Source: Pyxicephalus adspersus (Eukaryota > Chordata > Amphibia > Anura > Pyxicephalidae). Taken from it: 64,000 bases of DNA. The position numbers and the translations under genes are program-made. This document shows positions 46,555 through 59,524 of this stretch, piece after piece. The stretch covers positions 43,611,670-43,675,669 of the forward strand of contig NC_092862.1 in NCBI RefSeq assembly GCF_032062135.1. The letters are read 5' to 3'. Position 1 is the stretch's first letter. Every line of letters begins with the position of its first letter. The notes below the pieces were generated by a model. It worked only from the letters and a program-made list of their open reading frames with translations. It had not been told where the DNA came from and searched no databases.

Positions 46555-48460
46555 AGCAAGAGTGCCATTCACCTCTTTGAGACTGAGATAAAACCATCTC
46601 CCGTGCAAAAGCCTAAATTAAGATCCTCATATGTGCCAACTTGTCCAGGTCCTCTCTGGCTTCTTCTATGTCTAAGAGACACATGCCTTCCATCCCTGGA
46701 TCTTTACTCAGTTCCACTCTACAGCTGGACAGCATCAAGATCTTTATCTGCCATAACCCTGGATGCTGCTGTGTCTGCTAACAGAAGAACACATTTCCTT
46801 TTTAATCGTGACTTTTTTTATCGTGACATTAAAATAAGATAATACCTTAAGATGCTATGAAGCTCTTATAGAATATGTCATCTCACATGAGCCTTGTTCA
46901 TCAAGTATATTCTAGATTGAGAAATTTGGATGTAAATATGGCAATAGAAAAAGTAGGCATGTCCAGTAACCTACATTAGCCAATCAGATTTCACATTTAA
47001 TTAAGACAATTGAAGCAATAAAATAAACTTTCTGATTTTGATGTTATGTGTGTCTGGTCTGTATTTTCCTTGTCATTAGTAAAGATTTTTCATTTTGTGT
47101 TTCTTCTTTTACTTTACTCCAAAATGAAAAGAGAATCATTGAAAATATGGTTGTATGCTATTGCTGCAATACTTTACACTGGTGGATAACAGCATTGCAA
47201 ATCACATGGAGTGTGTTTATCTTACCGGACGGGAATCCTCTCCAATGTGATAGCACTAAGCTTATATATTGATAGATAAAGTCATGTACAGGAAAAGAGT
47301 GGCATAAATGTTATATCTATGTTCTTTATTCTTCCCCACAGATACAAAATTGTTTAATTCATGAACAGAGGAAAGCCCATAAAGTTACTATGAAATTCAC
47401 CCTACAGCCATATAAATCATGAGTTTACTGTACAGAAGTTCCTGCTTTCCAGAGTGCTCGCTGCTAAAACAACACAGAAAACACCATTATTCGTATTTAT
47501 TGTTTAGCTGAATAAATGATATTCTAGTAGATCACATCTCACTGTTTATTATGTATTTTCCTATTTATTAATATAAGCGTGCTTTTGGATGATGCACATT
47601 TCATCATCTGTGTCTCTGCCAAAAGTCTGCCCACTTAGAGACTTATGGAGCTACCCACAAAGTGGTAGCTTGTAACAAATTGGAACTACATGGTTGTGAT
47701 CTTTTATCACGCAACAGTTTAAAAGATTTAAAAGTTTAATTTTAACAGATATGAAGTAAAATTATTGTCTGGTTCCATTTAAATTGTTTTCATGTTATGG
47801 TTATGGCCTAATTTACTGTAAAGCAGAATGGTTACCCTGTAAAATTGATTTTGCTTTCAACACCATATACAAGACTAAGCCTGTTAAAATGAATCCTCTG
47901 TACATGACTGGCTATTTTAAGGGGACATATGTTCATTGCTCTAAATGAACATTATACTCTTTTAGTAAATCAACATAAAGAGACACAGTGGGTGTTATTA
48001 TGAAACATTAGCTGACAGTTGCTGCAAAATCATATTTCTGTTTTTTAAGTATTGCAGCCTACTGAATAATTTTGTGTCTTCACACAAATCTGAAAGCATC
48101 TGTTCATAAAGTTACTAAAGTGACATTGTTTTGATCTGTGTGACATTAAGTGATACTGAGTTGTTGCAAGCTGAATTTTATGTTTTAGAAGTAATGCAAG
48201 TTGTAGCTTAATACATTTTATATGGTTTTACTCAATTATAACGTGAATTTTACCTCCATGTTCAGTTCAGGCTTGTCTTATTAAAACCAATAGTTCTGTC
48301 AATATATAAATTGTTGCCATGCATTTTCCAATATGCTGGAAGAAAAATCGGTGGATACAAAAAAAAATGTAGGCATAGTTGACTTCTAATGTTATTAGCT
48401 TAGGGAAGGGGAGGTGGCTCTGTTCTGCATAGCCTCAGACTAAACCTAATTCTAATCCAA
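46555..48460. other. Non-coding stretch
   Basis: No convincing exon, RNA gene or repeat is recognised. Confidence 0.4.
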
Positions 48461-48462
48461 TA

Positions 48463-49000
48463 TTAAAGGAGAACTCTGAAATAAAAAGATTTTTTACATC
48501 AGGGAGAGGTAAGGGTAATGATCTAATCTGGGATCTGAAGGTACATCCAATGCACAAAATACCATTGTGAAACTCTTTCCTTCTTACCTTCTCTTTGAAA
48601 GTAAACTTTTCATTAAAAATTCCACATAAACCCTAACAATAAAAAACTACAATCAGGCAGGCTTTCTGCAATAAAAAAAACCCTACTTGCCTCATTGCAA
48701 TTTTTTAAATACACTCACCAGGTTCCTGATCTTTTGGCCGGGCCAGGATAATGTAACTCCCAAGCATGCATGTGGTAGTTCATTAGAATTTGGCAACCCT
48801 GGGGTATGCATATCCCAGCATCATCCACTGAGCTCACATATGCAGTGTTTTTTAAAAAAGGTATCAAACAGGCAGGTATGCTTTACTGCAGAAGGAAACC
48901 GGTCTGTCTGTTCTGCGATATACAAACTGCTTGATTGCAAATACTACATCTTAGCATTCACTAAATATGAATAATGACCTGCAGTGGCTGGTTGGTGATG
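48463..49000. mobile_element. T2/Kolobok-like TTAA element, partial
   Basis: Starts TTAAAGGAGAACTCTGAAAT, close to the TTAAAG-type terminus of the other members. A short A-rich stretch and GC-richer blocks such as GGGGTATGCATATCCCAGCA follow. The right terminus is unclear and the end coordinate is approximate. No coding function. Confidence 0.4.
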
Positions 49001-49004
49001 TCAA

Positions 49005-50160
49005 ATTCACTTTATAAATGTATCCCAAAATGTTTGCCTAAAGCTATTGATGATAAAGTAGTATCTGTTAATCAGACATAGGAGTTCAATTATTATATCA
49101 TAATGACAATATGTAGGTTTTGTTGGTTAAATATACTGTTGATAGTCAGATATCATTTATTAATAATCAGCTTTCTGTAGGTAAAAACCTTCATTTTTTG
49201 GGCTATGCACACCAAAATATATTAAACACCCATCTATTTGAATCTATTTTGTAATCCTTGCTTCTGTCGGTATATTACTGAGTCCTTTGTATCACTGAGC
49301 AGAATATCATTATTTAATCATATTAATTCATCTTCTAACTGTCACAAATTTTTCATACTGTCTGATTTTGGGATAAACAGTGAAAGTTTCCAAGCTTTAA
49401 TCTTTGTGGAAATAAAACTATAATATTAGATTTACTACGCAGCCTTTTCCCACCTGAAGCAATAGGAAACTTTCTTTGATTAAATCTAATACACAAAAAA
49501 GATCCTACTATGCTTTCCCACTAATAAAAGCGATGAGAGAATTAATTAATCAAGTTGTCATGAATTTTACACTATTGGTTAGAATTTCTTGGGAGCTAAT
49601 TTAAAAAAGGTCCAGTGTTATTGTACAAGTTGTATTTTCTTTTTCTCTTTCTTTTTCTCTGCAAACAGAGAACTGTTAAGGAAACATGAATGTTGGTTCT
49701 AGCCTGTGAATTATTACACTGGGAATTTTACAGAAGTGCTTTGCATATAGTGGTTTAAAATTTTCTGCTAAGATACATTTAAGACAGTAACACACCAACC
49801 AAAATTCAGCAATTAGAAGTTGACAAGACTCCCTAAAGTCTGTTAGACACCTGGTCATGGCAACCAGATTGTGCATTTCTCAATTTTGGAGACAGCTGAT
49901 CCCATCACCCCCCCAAGGTTCATCTGTGGTTGTGCCACAATAATGAGATGCACATGGAGGAACGTATATCTAGTATACTAAGGTATGCTAATGTATAGGC
50001 ACGGAACTCTATAGGACTTGTTCCACATGGCGTCATTTTATGGATTCACCAGATTTAAGAAGCTACCTGAGAAGCTAAGAGGATCCTGAGCACTTCTCAG
50101 GCAGTCTAAAGAGGAAGAGAAACTGGGCCCACCCCATGCATGCCATCATTCTGAAAGAAT
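49005..50160. other. Non-coding stretch
   Basis: No gene or clear repeat is recognised. Confidence 0.4.
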
Positions 50161-50164
50161 ATTA

Positions 50165-50345
50165 AGTTTTTTTCTTAGGTTTCATACCCTTACCAGTTAT
50201 TTGTTCCACTGTCTTTTTGCATTTTGTTGCTGTTTTATTTGTTTTTCTTTTATAATATGATGATATCTTTGTATTGGCTAATTGTATTTCTTATTGTATT
50301 TTCTTTTTCTATGTTGAAATAAAGAATAGTAAAAGGACATGGCAA
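50165..50345 (+). repeat. Possible L1-type LINE 3' tail
   Basis: T-rich text with TTGTATTTCTTATTGTATTT and then CTATGTTGAAATAAAGAATA ends in an A-rich stretch. It resembles L1-type 3' ends, where a final AATAAA lies just before the tail. No coding sequence is attached, so this is tentative. Confidence 0.3.
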
Positions 50346-50349
50346 GATA

Positions 50350-53300
50350 ATAATAAATAGGGGTTATTGCACTTCTGTACTTTTGGTACGAGCTAATAAA
50401 TAAGCCGGTAATATTCCTGAGATGGAATAAAATTACAGTACTATGTAAGCAGTACACAAAGCCCTATATGCAATACCCCAGAAACCCATTACAGAAAATA
50501 TCATGAAGGCATAAACAAAGTAAATCTTGATAAAGGGTTAATTTTAATAGTATGCACATATATAAGGTATTTGTATTAGTGTATGCCTTTTGCTTCAACT
50601 TCATGGCTCATGTACATCATAAAAAAAGGCTGCAGCCACTTGTACCTTCTTTGTAATTTTGCCTTTTCTTGGAATAATTGCCATAAGCCACATTTCCTTC
50701 CTGTCGTTTCTGAATGTCCTAAGGATCTATTCAACCACTCTTAAAGCTGATTTACATCAGGGTATTTAGTGTGTCTACATGCTGTGTAATTGACCTTCAA
50801 AAATGGAAACAGGCAGGAAAAAAGTATTCACATTATTTTTCTTTTACCTGACAGTCTTAAAACAACTCACCCTTAGTAAGAGTGGAAAAAGTGATCAGAT
50901 GTACATGAAGAATGTATTTCTGTGTAAGATTGCAAATGGTGTATTTTTTGAGACATATACAAAAGCGGTTTTATATTGGCCATAGATAAGGAGACCTGTC
51001 ATTGATTCCAGAGAACAATAATACTTGTCTGTCCTCATCACAGCAATAACGAAACCAAACTTACTTACAACTTTTAACTCAATTTAGGTGATGATTTGGC
51101 CTGTTTGGTATTTGGTGTATATGGTAAAATGTATTGTTATTTTTCAGCATAGAAATGTTTCCGTTTAGTTGCTTTAACTTTTTATTTGGAAGATATGATT
51201 TGGACATCCTCTTGGCAAAAAGACATCACAAAACTTTTCCAACTAAACCACAATTTATATTTTACCAGGCACATTCTGAAAAGGTGGAGTTTGGATATTT
51301 TGTTATCCGCCTGCCCAATTAATCTACTAGTTACTGAATTGGTAAAGGAATAATTGAGACAACCTGCCAGTTTTAAAATGCTACTGGTGATCCTTTTTTT
51401 TGGAATTCTGAATCTTGTATCTCTATCATTTTGTGGCCTGGGATTAGAGTGAAAATTATTTACCCAGCATCCTCTTTTTAGGATGTGGTGAACTGCTTTA
51501 TAGATGGATTTGATCATCAAGGAATGGTACAGTTTCTTCAGACAGAGAAGTCAAATAGTAAAGGGTCAATTTCACTTTTACTAAAGTAAATTACATAGTT
51601 GTATTTAGTGCAAATCAGGTTCAGGATAAGTATGTGAGATGAGCGCCTTCTCAGGTTAAATCTAATATAGGTGGTCCCAGCCTCAAATAATTTTCAGGTC
51701 CCAGAGTCCCCTGCTAAAATGTGTCCGATCAGTTAAAAAATCCAACTAGATTTGGGAATTCTGCGTAAGCATTCAGATTCACAAAAGCGGTTCAAATCAA
51801 TATTTAAAATGACAAGTAGTGGTTAGCATAGCCAGTTTTTGGTACCCCAGGTGGTATGAAGGGAGTCTGAATCTATTTTCTGTTGTTTCATTGTGGTAGC
51901 CCTTACTGGATGATTCCAGGCAAGATTTCCACAAGTACAATATCCAATTGGATTGCTCAAATTTCTGGTCCAAGGTAATCTAGCTAAAAGCCTAGATCAA
52001 ACTTACTTGATCACCACTATCCTACATCAGAGTGGCAACTCTGTTCTGAACTTAGGAGCACTGCAGCATTGTTACCACACCATCACAAGAAACTTCACTG
52101 GCAGGCTCAGCAGGTATCTGTGGAATTTTTGCAGGGGGGACTGGAAGGGAAAACTAGAAGTGCAGATGTTGAATTGCAGATATTCACATAGTATGTGCCA
52201 GTATGGGCACATATATATTGTATATATTTTTGGGGGTTTGGTATAGGCCAGCATATATAACTGACACTGCTAAACTTACCTACACCTGAAAAAAATTCAG
52301 GTGAGCAAGGATTTTAGTTATTGACAGTTCATCATATCTCCTTTCATTACAACCCCTTTAATGTGGGATGTTTTTTCTTTACTAACGGTCATTAGGGAGG
52401 TCAATTCTGAATGTTGCAAATGCTGTTGATGTGGTACATTTGGATTTTGCAAATGCATTTTTAAAAAGTCTGTCAAATATTTTATTGTGCAGATGCATTT
52501 AATGCTGTTCCTCACCACTAGCTGAATTGGGATGAATATTTGTAAGTGGGTAAACACATGCAAAAAAAGGCAGAGTCATTATAAACATATTCAAGACGGA
52601 TCACTATTATGCAGCTAGACAGCTTGACCCTGTAATGCAATACATGTGATTTTGGAATCTAATTTTTACAAGACTTTACATAAGGAACAAATATTATTTA
52701 AATGTATCCAAATTGAAAAGAAACATCGCATGAAGCAAATACATTTAGGAAAAGTAAATCCAGCATTTACCTTCGTTTTCCGTTGCCCTTTATCTTTGCA
52801 TAGTTTCTGTATTGCTGACACCTGTTTGTATTAGACAGGTAAGGAGAATGACTGTGCACATAACCTTGCTTCATATACTGTGTATAGGCACTGAGGCTTT
52901 ACAGAGCCACAGATATAAAGGGACAACACACAGGTGCATTTGAAAGTGGAGATTGTAAGCAAACAGTTAAATGCATTGCTAAAGATGTGAAATATATAAT
53001 ATAGTGTTTTTACCTGGCAATTTATTTTTAATGTTTGGCCAGTCATACTTGTCATACACACCTATACTAATAAAGATCAGTGCTTTGTGGCTATAATTCT
53101 TGTTTTTTGGAATAAAGGTATGAATGAGGTAATGAAGGTGAATCACTGACCACTGAGGTGGAGAGGTGGCATAGGATGCTGAGCTGCTATACTGGGAAGA
53201 TGGATTGTTTAATTACAAACTATGCATGACACCTGCCTAGTCATGCAGTGCAGAAAAGTGTGTAATTATAAAATCAGTTTACTAATCCTTTGATCGTTTT

Positions 53301-53480
53301 AAAAACAGTAAATATATTGTATTTTAACTTGATTCCTCTTATAACATGATGGCCCTGATCTATGACAACTAGATTGTGATATGAGGCGACTAGTTATCAA
53401 ATTACATCACCCTAACGTAAATTGGGATCAAGGGTGTTTGTTTCAAACACTTTTGACATATTTGCAAGTTATCACTATTC
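50350..53480. other. Long non-coding stretch
   Basis: Short open frames exist on both strands (for example a 112-residue one at 51182-51520, minus) but show no domain or splice context. No RNA gene is recognised. The region 51.6-52.1 kb is less AT-rich and may hold an unrecognised old repeat. Confidence 0.4.
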
Positions 53481-53481
53481 T

Positions 53482-53885
53482 TTAAAGCAAAACTAAAGGC
53501 AATTAAAAAAAAAAAAATTGCCACAAGACAGGTCCTTTAAAATACACTTACATGCCTGATCACATTTATTAAAATACACTTACCTATTCTAGCTCTCTCT
53601 TAGGCACCACCATCTTCACCCGGTCCTATTTTGTGTTCAGGATCTACAGACATTTCGACTGGCAAGACAGGAATGACATTTTCTGGTAGACAGATGACAC
53701 TTGCATCAAACTTTGCACATGCAAAGAAAACATTGCAAAAAAGGCAGGTACGACTCTTTCATTGCAGAAGGGACATCACCTATATTTTATGCAGTAAATA
53801 ACCTGCCTACTCCCCATTATTTATGTTTTAACATACTTTAAATTGATAATTATACATACTTCAAGGTGATTTTTACCACTTTAAA
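53482..53885. mobile_element. T2/Kolobok-like TTAA element, tentative
   Basis: The left end TTAAAGCAAAACTAAAGGCA begins at TTAA and is followed by a poly(A) run. The interior has GC-richer text with CACCACCATCTTCACCCGGT. The right limit near 53884 (CCACTTTAAAG) is approximate. Similarity to the other TTAAAG elements is at the terminus and in composition. Confidence 0.4.
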
Positions 53886-53889
53886 GTGA

Positions 53890-54845
53890 TAATCAGGTAC
53901 ATTTGTAATTCTATGGTCAATTATCAAGTGACAATAAACTGCTGGCAAAATTGATCAGTTCCCTATTTAAGCCACTTGAAGTCAGAAATGTTAGAACAGA
54001 TCCATTCAAGTCATCTTCTGCATTCAAACTCAAGTTATCTGGACACACAAGATATAAAAAATGTTGTTCCTTACTTTTTGTGTTAATACACATTGTCAGG
54101 TGCTTGCAAACAAAGGGAGGTGTTATGAGCTATATATACATAAGCAGCAGTCATATGAAAGATTGCCACTTTTTATGCTCTTCATATCTGCAAATTTGAT
54201 TGCTTCTTACGAAATGTCATATTTATAAAAAAAGACACTCAGACTTTATATGGTGGCAATTGATGCGTTAATATTGTATCTATAAATTGGAGAGGAAAAG
54301 CTATTTCCACCTGAATGGAGGAACTTATTTGCCACTTTTTTCTACCCATGATGACCACTTAAAAAAAATAATAAGAAGCCCATATACATATGTTGCAGTT
54401 GCTAATCTCCAATTTTAAAAGAAGTGGTTACTTCCAAAGTGGCAATTATAGTGTTTGTAAGAAACTCTACTTCCGCAATCTAAAAATATATAGTAGCAAT
54501 TAGGCCAATCAACTCTTTATAAAATATAAATATGGGCAATGTGACAATTACCACATTCATTAATGAGGCACACTGAAAATGGTGCTTTTTAGTGCATAAA
54601 TACTAAAATTTTCTTGCTAATGTCTATGACCCTATTGACTTCATAGAGTTTATTATGTCTACCACCCTTTACATTAACCTATATGAACAGAAGTTCATTA
54701 GGCTTATTATGCTTGTTGTGTGTTTCAATTAATTTGCTGATACACAGATCTGAGCTTTATGAAACAAGGGTGGCTTTTTGTTTGCTTTGGTACCTCTAAA
54801 TTATTCTGGAGAGTTGTTTTTTTAGTTTGACCTATTGGTCTCTTT
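53890..54845. other. Non-coding stretch
   Basis: AT-rich. No gene or RNA is recognised. Confidence 0.4.
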
Positions 54846-54849
54846 ATAA

Positions 54850-54993
54850 AAAAAAAGGAATTTGACATTCAGACAATATTTTCTGATTAGGAATCTTCCA
54901 AGTCAATGTGTTTTCTTTGGTAGGTATTGACTCTCCATCAGAGAATGTTGGGTGCATGTCATAATGTTTTGCTTTATAAACATATCCCTTAGT
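54850..54993. mobile_element. Second foldback MITE family, copy 3
   Basis: GGAATTTGACATTCAGACAA at the left pairs imperfectly with the right part (AGAGAATGTTGGGTGCATGT and CATAATG). The middle GTCAATGTGTTTTCTTTGGT matches the reverse complement of the 16.9-kb copy. Confidence 0.5.
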
Positions 54994-54999
54994 GATCAA

Positions 55000-57350
55000 G
55001 TATCACTGGTGTGACAAAAACTATATTTTTCCCTCAATTTGTAGACATCTATTACATTTAGAACAAACACATCTGTATTAGATGTTGGGACACCTCAAAC
55101 ATACGTGCTTGACCCCAATCCGTGTCTCCCGAAATTGTGAAGTAAAGATTATTGTGAGCTCCTTGGAGCTAAGTCAGAAATGACAGCGTCTACATATCCG
55201 TGATGACAGACAGCATTCTTTTGGATAATATGTGATCTCCACAGCTGATTCCACCCTCTGATCTTCCCATCCTTAACGATTAGGTAGAACGTTCCCGAAC
55301 CAGGTCCAAAGTAATCTTGGAGAGGCAGTAGCCCAGCAGAAAGAGGTTTGCAGATTAGAGAGTCCCAGTTCCAACCCAGCAATCTGGTTTGGGTTTCTAC
55401 CCACAATATTCCCCTCCGCCAACCCCTCAGCCAAGTTAGGATCCAAGTTTATCTGTCCGTTCCCAATATCGGAAAAAATTATTAGAGTGACTTATAGAGT
55501 CAAGCTTCCCAGTTCCTTCAGGAGGTAGCCACCTTCCCTCTTTACTCACAACACCTGAACAACATGGTATAGCAATAAATGTTCTGATGTTTATTTGCAT
55601 TTATTGAAAATGCAACACATGACTTTTGAAAGTTGAAGCTATGGCAGAATACCTGGGCTGGTGAGTTATTAAATAATATATGAACTGAAGAGGAACTAGA
55701 AATAATAATTCTTGCTAGACATTTACTATCATATAGCAAATAGAATATTCTCTAAATATTCTCTAATTTTTTTTTCATTAATTAAGCACTGTAAAACTAT
55801 TATTCTTGTACAAAAAAGAAAGACAATACAATATTTTTCTTTTTTTGTTGACATTTGTTTACTTGATTTTGTTCTTTCATATGATTTTATAGATTTGCTT
55901 TTACACTGTGTCTATCAACTGTTAGTGGGAACTTGCCTGCTGTGTTTCTTATTCTTAGAAATATTTTTTGTATTACTAATTTAAGAGGAAATAATTGAAC
56001 TGCAAGGAAGAAGGAAATTATTTTTTAAATTGTTTTCTTATTGTTACACCATACAGAATTCAGTACGCAAACCTGAAAAACACAGTCATTTGTGAAGCAG
56101 CAACAGAGTATTAGTAATTCTTTCCATAATATAGTAACAAGTTCACAGGAAAACATCATACTGTGACTATTCATAAAGGGAATTCAAATATAACTATAAG
56201 AAGATTATGCAAATGTGAAATGCTAGTTATTTTAGGATCTAATTGATTTGTTTGTAATACCTGTTGTGCTTAGTATTAATTGTGTGAGTATCTTTATTAG
56301 AAATCAGCAAGGAATGATCACACTGGAATTTGTATAATTAAGCCAGCAGAGTCGGTGACTGTAGCAGATCAGTAATCAAAGAGATGCTACATTAATAATA
56401 CATATGAGGCCTATGCAGATAAATGTATATACATGGCAGCTCTGGAGATTTAGAAGGGTTCTGCAAGTAGTTAAATGGAAAGTACAACATTCTGGTAAGG
56501 AGCAACTTTTCATAAAGGAGGACAGCCTCTGTGAGTTTTGGTACTAAATTACAGGAAATATTTCTGGTGTCCTTAAAAAACACCATCAGGGCTGATATGT
56601 GATTTGGTTATAGATATAGTCACATAGCTGGCTGTCAGGTTGAAGTGATGGGGATGATAGACAGGCCATAGGCATTTTTTGGTGTTTACGACACAAATTG
56701 TACACAGTAGATGACATAGCATGGTGCCAATACAGAGGACAGGATGGGGGGAGTTGCAAAAAAAGTCCACAGCTGGAAAAGATTTGGAACTTACAGAAAA
56801 GTAAAATGTTGGCTGGTTGGAAGCAAAAGTTTAGCAATGAGGAGCACAAAGTCACTGGCTACTGAGAATTCTTAGTAGAGAGAGCAGCCATAGTTATATG
56901 CAAACAAGATCAACAACAGGTAATTAAAAGCAATCAATGCCTTGAACCAAGTCAAGTTACACAATGACCAGTCAAACAATAAAACCACCTGTCTAATATT
57001 GTTTACTTCCGTTACTATAGGTAGGTGGACAGGGGTTACACATGAGCATTCTAACTTCTCTTTGACTACACAGCAAGCTGCAATGAATTGTCTATTCTGA
57101 CACTTTCTCTCATCTTAAGATTGTTATTTTTTTCTGTAGTAGTTCTTCTGTGGAATGAGGTGTTCTAGCCTTCTTGTCCCATCCATATCAATTAGTTTAG
57201 GTCTCCAGTGACCATGATAGCAGTTTACCAACTGTTCTGTGAAACTCTTTTATTAGGTACTAACAAATGCATATTCATGTTCACAGACCCAAAATTGGAG
57301 ACATCCTGACCTATTCATCTAGCCATCAAATTGTCCCATGTCAAAGTAAC
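55000..57350. other. Non-coding stretch
   Basis: The 55.08-55.53 kb part is richer in GC than its surroundings and may be an unrecognised repeat. The remainder is AT-rich with no gene or RNA seen. Confidence 0.4.
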
Positions 57351-57357
57351 CTGTATC

Positions 57358-58116
57358 TGTAATGCGCCTGGGCACACAAACCAAAGCAGACTCCAAGAAT
57401 CCTTTTATCAAGCTTTATTGTGTCGTCATAAAACAAGGCAAAGGTTATTCACAGAAGATCGGTCCGATAAGTGTGGTACATATGAATAAGGCAAAGGCAG
57501 GTCAGGGACAATCCGAGGTCAGGGCAGGCAGCAAGCAAGAATAGTCAGAAACAATCCAAGGTCAGGGCAGGTGGAGTTCAGGCAGAATCAGATATCAGAC
57601 CGGGTCGCTATTGGTAATGACACAACAGGTTAATATGAACCAACACACAGAGAACGCACCCAAGCACACTGTACATACAGAGGCTTATTGCAGGCAATGG
57701 TGTTCAGGTTCTCATACAGGTTCTCCTTAAATGGCTAGAGTGCCCAATGACCTTGCGCCACTTGATTGGAAGATGACTGAATGACATTGGGGGGCCAATC
57801 AGCTGCAGGGAATTCAAACTAACTATGTCCCGCCCCGCGTCGAGGTAGTCGAGTACCTCGCCCCCAGGGGGGAGAAGAGGCACGCGTGGTAGCGCGCGCA
57901 CCTCTTTCCACAGCACCCCTGGGACGTGCCCTACTTTGCACGTCCGAAGGAGTGCTGAGAGCAAGAACATCTCTGTACACGTCCATAGGGATGCCGCCTG
58001 GCCGAATCGTAATTCGGCCAGAACAGATCCCTCCATCGGCAGGGAGAGACACGCTGGGAGCAAAGCAGTGATCCCCAAGGATGCCGCGGGCTCACTGGAC
58101 AGGTAAGTGCCTTACA
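57358..58116 (-). mobile_element. Solo LTR (Ty3/gypsy- or ERV-like)
   Basis: A 759-bp block has short inverted termini TGTAATGC...GTGCCTTACA, flanked by near-identical 5-bp duplications GTATC (57353-57357) and GGATC (58117-58121). On the minus strand it starts TGTAAGGCACTTACC and has an AATAAAGC polyadenylation-like signal near its 3' end (complement of about 57413-57420), fixing the orientation. It is GC-rich in the minus-strand 5' half, with a perfect 10-bp stem CTGGCCGAAT/ATTCGGCCAG (57998-58021). There are no internal genes, so it most likely arose by recombination between two LTRs. The superfamily is inferred from the 5-bp duplication. Confidence 0.8.
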
Positions 58117-58119
58117 GGA

Positions 58120-58795
58120 TCTTTATGCTTGCCTACTTTTATTTATTTTATCACATCACTTTAAGAAACTGACTTGTGTCATCATAGTGCATTTTAACAA
58201 GATAATCATTGTTATTCGTTTGACCTGTAAAATAAATATATAAAATAAATGAGCAAAAAAGAGAACAAAATTATTACACACAGATTGTTCTGTACACAAA
58301 TACAACATTTTTGTCTTCTATTGTATGATTGATTAAATAATAAGTTCTATGTATGCAGTGCTAAAATTAAATACATGCATGACCTTATTTTTCTATCTTT
58401 AGATTTGTTGGAAACTTTCCGCAGAAATTATGGTCCATATTAACATGATAGCATTGCACAGTTGCTGAACATTTTTTATCTGTACATCCATGTGAATCTC
58501 CCATTCCATGGATGCTCTTTTGGAATGACATTTAGTGAATGGAGACCATCTAAGTACAGTAAACTCATTGTCATATTTAAGAGACCAACTGAGATGATTT
58601 GAGCTTTTTGAAGTCTACACACTCTGGTGTACCCATCATGGTCAGCAACTAATACTAAGGTAGGATGTGGCATTTAAACAATACCTATTTGGTACTAAAG
58701 GTCCCTATGTGTGCCAGGAAAATATCCCCAACACCAATACAGCACCAACAACAACCTACAAAAGGTAGGATGGATCTATGCTTTCATGTTGTTGA
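58120..58795. other. Non-coding stretch
   Basis: No gene or clear repeat is recognised. Confidence 0.4.
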
Positions 58796-58799
58796 TGAT

Positions 58800-59455
58800 A
58801 AATTCTGACCCTATTATCCATGTTACATAGTAGAAATCAAGACTCATGAAACCAGGCAACATTTTTCCATTCTTCTCTTTCCAATATCAGTGAGCCTGTA
58901 AAAATTGTAGCCTCAGGTGCCTGTTTTAGTTGACACACAGTGTGGTCTCCTGCTGTTGTAGCCCATCTGCTTCAATATTCAACATGTTGTAGGTTCAGAG
59001 ATGGTCTTCTGAATACCTTAGTTGTAACAACAAGTTATTTGAGTTATTGTTACCTTTCTATCATTTCAAACCAGTCTGCCCATGCTCCTCTGACCATTGG
59101 CATCAAAAAGACATTTTCACCCAGAGAACGTCCACTCCCTGGGTATTTTCTCTTTTTTGGACTATTTTATGTAAACCCTAGAGATGGTTGTTGGTGAACT
59201 AAAGCCTTAGGTGCCTGTTCTAGCTGGTAGGAATGCAGTCTTAGACCAGTCCACCTGGAACCAACAACTATTTCCACTTATGTTAAATTATCTTCCCTCC
59301 CCATTCTAATGCTGGGTTTGAACTTTAGCAGATTCCCTTTACAATGTCTACATGCCTAAATGCATTAGGTTGCTTTGATGTGATTGGCTGATTAAATATT
59401 AACAAGTAGTTGAATATGTGTACATAATAAAGTGGCCAATAAGTGTATATAAAAG
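58800..59455 (-). repeat. Vertebrate-wide dispersed repeat (LINE-like 3' region)
   Basis: The sequence contains CTAGAGATGGTTGTTGGTGA, CTTCCCTCCCCATTCTAATG, TGTCTACATGCCTAAATGCA, GATGTGATTGGCTGATTAAA and, at the end, TACATAATAAAGTGGCCAAT. This string of phrases is one I recall as a widespread repeat in fish and amphibian genomes, ending '...taataaagtggcc...'. It is often found as a 3'-end fragment of a non-LTR element, though the superfamily is uncertain to me. The strand is given tentatively. This copy is diverged and has no usable reading frame. Confidence 0.6.
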
Positions 59456-59505
59456 TTAAGTATATAAAAGCTCTTTCAGAAATAATAGATTGCACAACTA
59501 TAAAA

Positions 59506-59522
59506 AAACACACACACACACA
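59506..59522. repeat. (CA)n microsatellite
   Basis: About eight CA units following a run of seven A. Confidence 0.85.
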
Positions 59523-59524
59523 AT

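Noticed and set aside
51182..51520. 112-residue minus-strand open frame as an exon
   Set aside because: No acceptor or donor in a useful position, no recognisable domain, and an overlapping plus-strand frame of similar quality.
57704..58078. 124-residue minus-strand open frame
   Set aside because: Entirely inside a solo LTR. GC-rich LTR sequence often has long chance frames.
57800..58110. CpG-island promoter of a host gene
   Set aside because: The GC-rich patch coincides with the solo LTR bounded by TGTAA/TTACA and 5-bp duplications, with no host exon beside it.
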